Shown here: positions 6,471-12,843 of the stretch, one piece after another
Numbering within the stretch: position 1 is the first letter of the stretch
Layout: each line of letters starts with the position of its first letter
NCBI GenBank assembly: GCA_964613745.1
Contig: CAZTJA010000039.1
Coordinates: 1-26,137 of the forward strand
Source: CAZTJA01 sp964613745
Lineage (GTDB): Bacteria > Desulfobacterota > Desulfomonilia > Desulfomonilales > Desulfomonilaceae
Length of the DNA stretch: 26,137 nucleotides
Direction of reading: 5' to 3'
Position numbers and translations under genes: made by a program
Notes under the pieces: model-generated
The model's input: only the letters and a program-made list of their open reading frames with translations
What the model was told of the DNA's origin: nothing
The model's database searches: none

Positions 6471-7643
6471 GTGCGCTTGCAATTATTACCTTTAGATTAC
6501 AGCGTTCGCAATTTAGCCCGATCAAAGTCTCGTCTCGTATTAACCGTCTCCGCAACAGCTCTCGTGGTCATCTTGGTCATCACTGCGTCTGCTTTCGTAA
6601 GGGGCATGTCTGAGTCACTCGTTGTCGGAACCGAAAATTCCAACGTGATCCTGCTCGCGAGCGGCAGCGAAGAGAGTCTTGAGCGCAGTCAAATCGCCTC
6701 AAATTCGGGATCTCTCGTTTCCGCTAGTGTATCGGGAATAAAATCAAAGTTGGGTACATCCTATGTTTCACCGGAAGTGCATGTCGCTCTGATGGTCAGA
6801 TCCGAACGCGACAGCCCCGACGAAATGAGAGCGCTCATCAGAGGGATTTCACCCGAGGCATTTCTCGTATATCCGAGGGTTCAGATAATCGAAGGTCGCG
6901 CTCCGGTTCCCGGAAAAAATGAGCTTATTCTCGGGAGTTTGGCAGCCGAGATGATGGGTGTTCCCGATGATAAGCTGGGTATCGGGAAAGCTATCTGGTT
7001 CGATAATCGAGCCTGGAGCATTGTTGGGAAATTCAAGGCCAAAGGTACTGTTATGGATGCCGAAATCTGGACCCCATACACTGATCTCCAGGTCGCCGGA
7101 AAAAGAGATACTCTTTCCTGCGTAGTGGTGACGCTTGATGGAACCGACTTTGCTGATTTGGATGCCTTCACCAAACAACGCCTTGATCTTGAACTGACCG
7201 CCATTCCCGAAACGGAATATTTTGCGTCCATAATGAAATTTTACAAACCCGTTCACATGATGGTCTGGAGTACGGCTCTGCTCATAGCACTTGCCGGCCT
7301 GCTCGGTGGAGCCAATACCATGTATGCCGCTTTTGCCACACGTGTTCGTGAAATCGGCACTCTGGAATCTCTCGGCTTTACCCGGGGAGCCATCGTAATC
7401 AGTTTACTCCAGGAAAGCTTGCTAACTGCGGCGGCGGGAACCCTGATCGCCTCGGTGCTTGGCTTATTGCTCATAAACGGGATAGCCGTTCGTTTCTCAA
7501 TGGGCGTATTTGAACTTGTGGTGGATCACAGAGTTATTTTAACCGGCTTGCTGGCCGGTCTGGTAATTGGAATCATAGGAGCGCTTCCTCCTGCGTGGAG
7601 ATGTTTGCGACTTCCCATACCCGAAGCTTTAAAAGCAGGATAA
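6471..7643 (+). CDS. FtsX/MacB-type ABC permease, second of a pair
   Basis: The 390 residues begin at GTG, with the purine run AGGGGG directly upstream overlapping the previous stop region. The topology matches its neighbour: an N-terminal helix near 22-42, an extracytoplasmic domain to about 258, then three C-terminal helices. The coupling segment reads TRVREIGTLESLGFTRGAIV and the tail AWRCLRLPIPEALKAG, close to the MacB/FtsX consensus. The two permeases are clearly homologous but strongly diverged, so they are probably non-equivalent halves of a heterodimer and not a recent duplication. What is exported is not shown by the sequence; substrates of this superfamily include lipoproteins, peptides, macrolides and glycolipids. 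Confidence 0.93.
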   Translation: MRLQLLPLDYSVRNLARSKSRLVLTVSATALVVILVITASAFVRGMSESLVVGTENSNVILLASGSEESLERSQIASNSGSLVSASVSGIKSKLGTSYVSPEVHVALMVRSERDSPDEMRALIRGISPEAFLVYPRVQIIEGRAPVPGKNELILGSLAAEMMGVPDDKLGIGKAIWFDNRAWSIVGKFKAKGTVMDAEIWTPYTDLQVAGKRDTLSCVVVTLDGTDFADLDAFTKQRLDLELTAIPETEYFASIMKFYKPVHMMVWSTALLIALAGLLGGANTMYAAFATRVREIGTLESLGFTRGAIVISLLQESLLTAAAGTLIASVLGLLLINGIAVRFSMGVFELVVDHRVILTGLLAGLVIGIIGALPPAWRCLRLPIPEALKAG

Positions 7644-7660
7644 ATAGGAGAGGTAAAGAA

Positions 7661-8188
7661 ATGAGATTTTGGAGCACAGTGTTATCGCTTGGAGTGTTTA
7701 ATCAGAAATCTTTGGTTTCAACCGCATTGGTTTTTTCCTTGATTCTTTCGGCCGGATTCGCTCAGGCCCAGGCCAAAGCCGGTCTGCCCGGTGATCTCTT
7801 TGTCTCCGCAGCCCCTCAGGGGGCGGTGGAAGTAGCAGAGGCGAGAAAGTCTGCCTCCGAAGGTAAACCGATCACTCTGCACGGCAAAATAGGAGGAATT
7901 CATTCTCCCTTTGCGGACAAATTTGCCATTTTTGTGCTTTCGGACATGAAGCTGGAACAGTGTGCCGACGGTTGCACGGCACCATGCGTTCCCAAGGAAG
8001 TCATTCTGGCCAATATTGCAACTATTCAGGTTGTGGGTTCCGACGGTAAGCCCTTGAGGGTTTCCATGAAGGGCGTGAACGGCCTAAACGCTCAGACCGA
8101 AGTGACCGTCCAGGGTACCGTAGCAAAACGAGATGCCAACATGATGATCGTGAACGCCAAGAATATTCACGTAAACGGGAATAAATAG
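7661..8188 (+). CDS. Secreted small protein, possible OB-fold, with C-x3-C-x3-C motif
   Basis: An in-frame ATG further upstream (7595) lies inside the permease gene. The ATG at 7661 is preceded by AGGAGAGG at 7646-7653 and opens a clean signal peptide (VSTALVFSLILSAGFAQAQA), so it is chosen, giving 175 residues. The mature part contains GKPITLHGKIGGIHSPF and later AQTEVTVQGTVAKRDANMM, alternating beta-strand patterns that resemble the small OB-fold proteins found in bacterial periplasms. Between them lies CADGCTAPC, three cysteines spaced by three. It is the last gene of the exporter operon, 17 nt after the second permease, and is followed by a hairpin. A metal- or ligand-binding periplasmic accessory protein for the exporter is plausible; the family is not one I can name with confidence. 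Confidence 0.8.
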   Translation: MRFWSTVLSLGVFNQKSLVSTALVFSLILSAGFAQAQAKAGLPGDLFVSAAPQGAVEVAEARKSASEGKPITLHGKIGGIHSPFADKFAIFVLSDMKLEQCADGCTAPCVPKEVILANIATIQVVGSDGKPLRVSMKGVNGLNAQTEVTVQGTVAKRDANMMIVNAKNIHVNGNK

Positions 8189-8205
8189 TTACTGGTCATG
8201 GGAAT

Positions 8206-8242
8206 AGCCGGTGAACTGCAACTCCGGCTTTCCCTTGCTTTT
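8206..8242 (+). terminator. Hairpin after the exporter operon, weak intrinsic terminator
   Basis: AGCCGG (8206-8211) pairs perfectly with CCGGCT (8224-8229) around a 12-base loop and is followed by an interrupted T-rich tract (TTCCCTTGCTTTT). It lies 18 bp after the stop codon and between convergent genes, the expected place for a terminator, although the U-tract is imperfect. Confidence 0.5.
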
Positions 8243-8345
8243 CAGTAAATCGACAACTTCACAAGAGTAAATTTCGTCGAATCGGATCCGAAACCTCTTC
8301 TCCAGGCGAAATCATGGTTTCAGGAAAAAAAGTTCGGACGAATAA

Positions 8346-9254
8346 TCACTTATTAGCATTCTCCAGAGCGGCCCATTCTCTCTTTTGTAATTCGGTATTG
8401 ATGGCGAAAGCAGTCTCTACCCCTTCCGCAGCTGCGACGATGGCCAACTGGACGGACTCGGCTGCATCCCCGATGACGTACATTCCTTCCCGGACCTTCT
8501 GGAACTTCCCGGTCTTTACTACTCCCCCTTTTTCGTACAAGCCAAATTTCTGAGACAATGCCGACTTTTGAAATTGTTCAGGGTAAAAGAATAAAACTCT
8601 ACGAGCGACTGGAGCGGATTCGTGGAAGTGTATGAGTTCCAATTTGCCTTCCGTTCCTTCCAGCCGGACGATTTTTTCCGGTTTGTAGATGATGTTATGG
8701 ATTTCAAGACGTCTAATGTCCTGTTCCGGCAATTCCTCTCCATCAGTGCACAAGATGAGATCTTTGCTCCATGTCTTCAGCTCCAGAGCAAACTCTACAC
8801 CTACTTCTCCTTTTCCATAAACCGCAATCGGCAGATCTCTCGATTCCCATCCGTCGCAGTATGGGCAGTGAAAAACACTTCGTCCATACATTTCGTGGAT
8901 TCCCGGCAATTCCGGTAGAGCATCAACCAGACCCGTTGCAATTACAAGAATCTTGCCTGAGTATTCTTCACCGGATTCGAGGAGCACGGAAAATCCTTCG
9001 ACTGTCTCATCAGCATCCATCACCGTCCCGGATATGCATTCCACTGATGGATATGATTTTAACTGATCTCTAGCGATTTTCCGCAATTCGAGGGGATGTG
9101 TTCCGTCGCGGCTCAAAAAACCATTGAGGGAATGAGACGCGGCATTTCTGGGAGATCCGTTGTCAATTACGAGCAGTTTTCTCCTGCATCTGCCGAGAAC
9201 AAGAGCACAACTCATTCCTGCAATGCCCCCGCCTACAATTATGATTTCGTACAT
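8346..9254 (-). CDS. NAD(P)/FAD-dependent oxidoreductase, thioredoxin-reductase-like with CPYC
   Basis: The 302 residues have the FAD dinucleotide-binding motif VGGGIAG at 7-13, the redox pair C130-P-Y-C133 in HCPYCDGWESRD, the NADPH-binding glycine motif GKGEVG near 171-176 and the C-terminal FAD-contacting YVIGDAAE. Size and order match low-molecular-weight thioredoxin reductases, but CPYCDG differs from the CATC/CAVC of TrxB. It is typical of the TrxB-like group that includes dithiol oxidases such as GliT and HlmI and many uncharacterised bacterial members. It should shuttle electrons between NAD(P)H and a small thiol or protein disulfide in the cytoplasm. The gene stands alone, convergent with the exporter operon. 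A perfect inverted repeat lies about 25 bp before its start, suggesting its own regulator. Confidence 0.92.
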   Translation of the reverse strand: MYEIIIVGGGIAGMSCALVLGRCRRKLLVIDNGSPRNAASHSLNGFLSRDGTHPLELRKIARDQLKSYPSVECISGTVMDADETVEGFSVLLESGEEYSGKILVIATGLVDALPELPGIHEMYGRSVFHCPYCDGWESRDLPIAVYGKGEVGVEFALELKTWSKDLILCTDGEELPEQDIRRLEIHNIIYKPEKIVRLEGTEGKLELIHFHESAPVARRVLFFYPEQFQKSALSQKFGLYEKGGVVKTGKFQKVREGMYVIGDAAESVQLAIVAAAEGVETAFAINTELQKREWAALENANK

Positions 9255-9279
9255 GTAGTAATTCCATATCCTTCGTACT

Positions 9280-9299
9280 AATTAGCGGTCCTGCTAATT
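9280..9299. promoter_or_regulatory. Perfect inverted repeat AATTAGC-N6-GCTAATT, probable operator
   Basis: Two 7-bp half-sites match exactly around a 6-bp spacer, and the repeat is centred about 35 bp upstream of the flavoprotein start codon on the minus strand. There is no T-run and it is not at a gene end, so operator function is more likely than termination. Confidence 0.6.
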
Positions 9300-9560
9300 C
9301 TATGAGCCCTGCAACAAGAACAATGTTCCTGCGCGTCCTTCGTCATTGCGGGTCACGACAATTGCTTACCGAATATTCCATGGAGCCAATGCTGATCTAT
9401 GCCGGCGCCCTTGCACCGGCCCTGACGCCTCGCGATTCGCATCTTCTCAGGTGTAAAAAAACCCGACATGAAGATTTGAACCTTTTACAAATGGAATTCA
9501 GGAAGTCTGACTACTAGGAAGACAAACCAGTTGTGAAGCGCTTCGGAGCCATTTTTAAAA
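9300..9560. other. Divergent intergenic region, no convincing gene
   Basis: Between the flavoprotein and the TauE module about 390 bp are free of a supported gene. One 71-codon frame (9302-9517) lacks a ribosome binding site, a hydrophobic segment or a recognisable motif. The region holds an 11-bp palindrome GAACAATGTTC at 9318-9328 and a GCCGG/CCGGC hairpin at 9401-9420. The regulatory signals at 9535-9577 are listed separately. Confidence 0.65.
9535..9544. promoter_or_regulatory. Perfect palindrome GAAGCGCTTC upstream of the sigma-54-like promoter
   Basis: This 10-bp perfect palindrome ends 16 bp before the -24/-12 element. It might be a regulator site, but it lies closer to the promoter than enhancer-binding proteins usually bind, so it may instead be a repressor site or chance. 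Confidence 0.3.
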
Positions 9561-9577
9561 TTGGCATAGTGGATGCA
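9561..9577 (+). promoter_or_regulatory. Probable sigma-54 (RpoN) promoter
   Basis: The sequence TTGGCATAGTGGATGCA has the invariant GG (9563-9564) and GC (9575-9576) exactly 10 bases apart, a full TTGGCA -24 box, and ATGCA in place of TTGCA at -12. Transcription would start near 9588, about 40 bp before the ribosome binding site of the first gene of the TauE module. No sigma-70 hexamers of comparable quality were seen nearby. Confidence 0.6.
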
Positions 9578-9641
9578 AATACCTGTCCCACAGAGAAACA
9601 TAAGTCGTAAGACTTTGAATAAACTGAGGAGGTTTTTCGTA

Positions 9642-9941
9642 ATGTTTAATTACCGTTACCTCTGGCCCGCTTTCGCAGCTCTTATCACCATGTTCTTACC
9701 TGATTTGGTTATGGCTGCAGGCGGCAAAGCGGAAATGCTTATCGTTGTGGCGGACTCACGAATGGTAGAGTCCAACATTGCCAAATGGTGGGTAGCGCTC
9801 TACAACTCTGACCCCTTCATGTTCGGATTGTGGGCCACCATATTCACAGGCCTGATGGGAGTAACATTAGGCTTCATCACCGACCGACTCATGGCTCTGA
9901 CGGGCCTCGATCTAACATCCAGAAAAATCGTGGAACACTAA
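9642..9941 (+). CDS. Small membrane protein, first gene of the TauE/SafE module
   Basis: A longer in-frame start at 9573 would overlap the -12 element of the promoter. The ATG at 9642 follows GAGGAGG (9626-9632) at nine bases and starts a hydrophobic leader (MFNYRYLWPAFAALITMF...LVMA), so it is used, giving 99 residues. After the leader comes a soluble part (GGKAEMLIVVADSRMVESN), a second hydrophobic segment at about 58-80 (PFMFGLWATIFTGLMGVTLG) and a short tail. I do not recognise a named family. The 30-nt spacing to the permease gene and the equally strong ribosome binding sites of both genes suggest an accessory subunit of that permease. Confidence 0.8.
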   Translation: MFNYRYLWPAFAALITMFLPDLVMAAGGKAEMLIVVADSRMVESNIAKWWVALYNSDPFMFGLWATIFTGLMGVTLGFITDRLMALTGLDLTSRKIVEH

Positions 9942-9971
9942 TCCCTTAAATGACCTGAGGAGGATGCACTC

Positions 9972-11000
9972 ATGGAATGGATGTACATGTATATGCCGAT
10001 CGCAGGCCTCAACATTTTCTGGCCGGGATTGGTGTTAATCGGATTTTCAGTCGGCTGTATCGGAGGATTCTTCGGCATGGGTGGGGCCTGGATGGTTACC
10101 CCCGGTTTGAACATCCTCGGTTTTCCAATGGCTTTCGCAATCGGAACCGATATTGCTCACATTGCCGGTAAATCGATGGTGTCGACCTTCCGACATTCAA
10201 AATTTGGAAACGTGGATTACAAACTCGGCCTTATCATGATCATAGGAACCGTCGTCGGTATAGAAGTCGGTGCCCAGTTGGTTATGTGGCTGGAAAGATT
10301 GGGCAAAGTTGGACCGGTAGTGCGATGGGTTTACGTCGTAGTACTCTTCCTCATTGCTTTGATGGTCTTTTCCGACTACTGGAAGGCCACCAGGAAGAAA
10401 AAGGCCGGTATTGTCGATGAACACGGAGCTGTAGGCTTCACCTGGTACAAAACACTCCACAAAATCAAAATACCTCCAATGATGACTTTCCATGTCGCCG
10501 GAATCCACTGCTCAATGTGGCTGCCCATCATGGTGAGCTTCCTGACTGGTATCTTGGCGGGTTTCCTCGGCATCGGCGGTGGTCTGATTCGTATGCCCGC
10601 CCTCGTTTACCTCATCGGCTGTCCTACTCACATTGCGGTGGGAACGGACCTCTTTGAAGTTATGATTTCAGGTCTTTATGGAACATTCACCTACGGTATG
10701 AAAGGCCGTATCGAAATCTGGGCCGTGTTCGTCATGCTGTTAGGCGCTGCCATAGGTGCTCAGATTGGTACCGTTGCAACCAAATACGCCAAAGGCTATG
10801 GAATCCGAATCGCTTTCGGTCTCGCAGTAGTCGCCTGTATGATTTCCGTAATCCTCAAGCAGTTCAAGATTGAATTAGCCGCTACCATCCTGATCTTAGG
10901 AGCAGTTGGATCCATCTGTATCTACATTTGCGGAATCATGTTCAAGGGTGCCGCACAAGAGTTGCGGGAAAAGAAAGCAGCTGAAAAATTGGCCGCATAA
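9972..11000 (+). CDS. TauE/SafE-family sulfite/anion exporter permease
   Basis: The 342 residues are almost wholly hydrophobic and show the internal duplication of the TauE/SafE family: GCIGGFFGMGGAWMVTPGL near residue 28 and GILAGFLGIGGGLIRMPAL near residue 195. Each repeat is followed by a similar element, FAIGTDIAHIAGKS and HIAVGTDLFEVMISG. I count about eight to nine helices, with a hydrophilic loop (about 137-160) between the halves. The family is associated with export of sulfite, sulfoacetate and related anions, but the substrate cannot be read from sequence. GAGGAGG at 9957-9963 lies eight bases before the ATG. Its partners are a small membrane protein upstream and a small secreted protein downstream. 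Confidence 0.92.
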   Translation: MEWMYMYMPIAGLNIFWPGLVLIGFSVGCIGGFFGMGGAWMVTPGLNILGFPMAFAIGTDIAHIAGKSMVSTFRHSKFGNVDYKLGLIMIIGTVVGIEVGAQLVMWLERLGKVGPVVRWVYVVVLFLIALMVFSDYWKATRKKKAGIVDEHGAVGFTWYKTLHKIKIPPMMTFHVAGIHCSMWLPIMVSFLTGILAGFLGIGGGLIRMPALVYLIGCPTHIAVGTDLFEVMISGLYGTFTYGMKGRIEIWAVFVMLLGAAIGAQIGTVATKYAKGYGIRIAFGLAVVACMISVILKQFKIELAATILILGAVGSICIYICGIMFKGAAQELREKKAAEKLAA

Positions 11001-11033
11001 GACGAGCCAGGCACAGCAAAGGGGAATCACCGA

Positions 11034-11372
11034 ATGAAAACTAGACTTCTTATACTCTCGACGGCTTTCCTTCTCCTTATAGGATTCTGCCTGCCTGCTG
11101 CAGCTGCCGATGCTGTGGCCCAGGGCAAGACGGTCAACTTCGATAAAGACAAAAAAGCTCTCATAATTGACGAGTTCGACACGAACTTCGGCCCCGAAAA
11201 CAGATTCGGAAAACCTACAGGCAAACAACTAACTTTTAATCTTTCAAACGCACTCATGGGCATAACACCGGTCCCAGGCGACATCGTGAGAATCGCATAT
11301 GATGTCAAGGGTAACGAAAACGTGGCAGTTCGTGTCATGAACGTGAGCAAGACCGACATCATGAGAAAGTAA
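11034..11372 (+). CDS. Small secreted protein, third gene of the TauE/SafE module
   Basis: The 112 residues start with a clear signal peptide (LLILSTAFLLLIGFCLPAAA, cleavage near AAA-D), leaving about 87 residues in the periplasm. The mature part has a charged first half (FDKDKKALIIDEFDTNFGP) and a second half with a beta-barrel look (GDIVRIAYDVKGNENVAVRVM). It contains no cysteine and no recognisable catalytic motif. AAAGGGG lies just upstream of the ATG, 33 nt after the permease stop, so it is almost certainly co-transcribed. A substrate-binding or complex-stabilising role is a guess from position only. Confidence 0.78.
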   Translation: MKTRLLILSTAFLLLIGFCLPAAAADAVAQGKTVNFDKDKKALIIDEFDTNFGPENRFGKPTGKQLTFNLSNALMGITPVPGDIVRIAYDVKGNENVAVRVMNVSKTDIMRK

Positions 11373-11389
11373 TTGTTACCGCAAGGATT

Positions 11390-11411
11390 CCCGGAGCGCT
11401 CCTTCTCCGGG
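11390..11411. repeat. 7-bp inverted repeat CCCGGAG/CTCCGGG after the TauE module
   Basis: A perfect GC-rich stem with an 8-base loop lies 17 bp after the stop codon. It has no T-run, so it may protect the 3' end of the transcript or form the first part of a tandem terminator with the hairpin at 11458. Confidence 0.5.
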
Positions 11412-11457
11412 ACTGGATCACTATAAACCCATTCATCACAACTTTTTACCTGACAAG

Positions 11458-11486
11458 AGGTGCTCGGAGAAGCACCTTTTGTTTTT
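11458..11486 (+). terminator. Intrinsic terminator of the TauE module
   Basis: AGGTGCT (11458-11464) pairs perfectly with AGCACCT (11471-11477) around CGGAGA and runs directly into TTTGTTTTT. This is a textbook rho-independent terminator and separates the TauE module from the polysaccharide genes. Confidence 0.85.
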
Positions 11487-11559
11487 CCTGTCGGCTGCAG
11501 GAGGCCTTGGTTCACGGGCAATCTGGCATCATTGGGAATTGCATGCTAATTAATCATGC

Positions 11560-12708
11560 ATGAATAAAGGTTCAAAAAAAATTGTCATTGACGCCCGGTG
11601 CATAGCGGATGAAATTGACGGCATTGGTCGGTACTCAATCAATTTAATCACCAAACTTGTCACAATAGATTCCCGCCATAGATATGAAATCCTGATCCAG
11701 AAGGATCTCGATGAACGCGTCAGGCAACAGCTACCTGCAGGACCAAAATACCGCGAAATATCGTTCCGACATATTCATCCTTACACGTTGTTAAAGCTCG
11801 GCCCGATAGTAAAGAACCTGAATCCTGACCTGTTCCACAGCATGCATATGATGCAGCCGCTTAATCTGAATGCCCCGAGCATAATGACCATTCACGATAC
11901 CATGTGGTTTAAGAACAGTTCGTATCAAGCGGGTCCCAAGGTGATAAGGTCATTACTCGGCAAACTCTACTTCCGTTCATCAGTTAAAATGGGAGTTGCC
12001 AAAGCTGCCGCAATTGTAACTATTTCCGATGACGCCCGACGGGATTTGCTTGAACTCTGGCCTATACTGGCGGCCAAAACCCAAAGAATCTACTGCGGAA
12101 TTGACGAGAAGTTTTACCAGGCTGCAAACAATGCAAAGCAACCTAACTTGCCGGAAAACCTGGGACTTACACCTCAACAATTTTTTCTACACATCACAAA
12201 TGCAAAACCTTACAAAAATACACCGAGAGTAATTGAAGCTTTTTCGAAAAACACAGGTGAAATAGCCGAAGATCTTGTGATAGTCGGTCCCGAGAGTGTG
12301 TTCTCTTCGGAGGTAAAAGCACGAACGGAATCATCTGAAACTACCCACCGAGTCAAGTTTCTCGGCAGCGTCACCGATGACATATTGATTTCATTGTTGA
12401 CGAATGCACGAGCATTGATTTTCCCTTCTCTATTCGAAGGATTCGGTTTGCCTGCAGTTGAAGCGATGGCCGCAGGATGTCCCGTATTGACTTCTCATAG
12501 AGGCTCCTTGGCCGAAGTTGTTGCAGATGCCGCTTACATTGTTGATCCGGAAGATGTCGACGAAATTGCGCACGGCATGAAGGAACTCTCACAGGATGGT
12601 GCTTTAAGGGAGCGTCTCAGAAATTCGGGCATGCAGAGGGCGAAGCTGTTTGATTGGAGAGAAGCGGCTTTACAAATTTTGCAGTTATACGAAAAACTTA
12701 TCAAATGA
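11560..12708 (+). CDS. Glycosyltransferase family 4 (GT-B) protein
   Basis: The 382 residues begin IVIDARCIADEIDGIGRYSINLI, the acceptor-side glycine-rich loop common in GT4 mannosyl- and rhamnosyltransferases. The nucleotide-sugar-binding motif FPSLFEGFGLPAVEAMAAG (about 288-306) contains the E-x7-E pair. The middle HITNAKPYKNTPRVIEAF corresponds to the usual N-x-KN-x region. The enzyme should add a sugar from a nucleotide donor to a lipid-linked oligosaccharide on the cytoplasmic face. It is the first gene of a rightward polysaccharide cluster. No good Shine-Dalgarno sequence precedes the ATG, and the sequence just upstream is an imperfect palindrome (11541-11559). Confidence 0.92.
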   Translation: MNKGSKKIVIDARCIADEIDGIGRYSINLITKLVTIDSRHRYEILIQKDLDERVRQQLPAGPKYREISFRHIHPYTLLKLGPIVKNLNPDLFHSMHMMQPLNLNAPSIMTIHDTMWFKNSSYQAGPKVIRSLLGKLYFRSSVKMGVAKAAAIVTISDDARRDLLELWPILAAKTQRIYCGIDEKFYQAANNAKQPNLPENLGLTPQQFFLHITNAKPYKNTPRVIEAFSKNTGEIAEDLVIVGPESVFSSEVKARTESSETTHRVKFLGSVTDDILISLLTNARALIFPSLFEGFGLPAVEAMAAGCPVLTSHRGSLAEVVADAAYIVDPEDVDEIAHGMKELSQDGALRERLRNSGMQRAKLFDWREAALQILQLYEKLIK

Positions 12709-12759
12709 CTGCAATACGCCGGCCAAGGATTATTCAAAATACATCCGAATTCCAAGAAT

Positions 12760-12788
12760 TTGACAAACCCTCATCTTTGAAATATATC
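12760..12788 (+). promoter_or_regulatory. Possible sigma-70 promoter before the radical SAM gene
   Basis: TTGACA (12760-12765), a 17-bp spacer and TATATC (12783-12788) sit in the 135-bp space before the radical SAM gene. The -35 box is perfect and the -10 matches at four of six positions, so an internal promoter within the cluster is plausible. Confidence 0.45.
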
Positions 12789-12843
12789 ACTTCTGTTCAA
12801 CGATCGCACAACACCGGCAGCTGAGAATCAAGAGCGAACTTAC

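Noticed and set aside
6849..7256. 135- and 116-residue minus-strand frames inside the second permease gene
   Set aside because: Shadows of a well-supported permease; the translations show no domain features.
7595..7660. Upstream extension of the secreted protein starting inside the second permease gene
   Set aside because: It would add 22 charged residues before the signal peptide and has no ribosome binding site; the ATG at 7661 has AGGAGAGG.
8282..8291. Palindrome TCGGATCCGA between convergent genes
   Set aside because: No promoter lies nearby and there is no T-run, so neither operator nor terminator function is supported.
9318..9328. 11-bp palindrome GAACAATGTTC as an operator
   Set aside because: Not positioned at a recognisable promoter and short enough to occur by chance; mentioned only in the intergenic description.
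9302..9517. 71-residue frame upstream of the TauE module
   Set aside because: No Shine-Dalgarno sequence, no recognisable motif, and it lies in a regulatory intergenic region; judged a chance frame.
9573..9641. Upstream start for the small membrane protein of the TauE module
   Set aside because: It overlaps the predicted -12 promoter element and precedes the transcription start; the ATG at 9642 has GAGGAGG at nine bases.
11027..11521. 164-residue frame on the minus strand across the small secreted protein gene
   Set aside because: The opposite strand has a signal peptide, a strong ribosome binding site, operon context and a terminator; the minus frame is a shadow.
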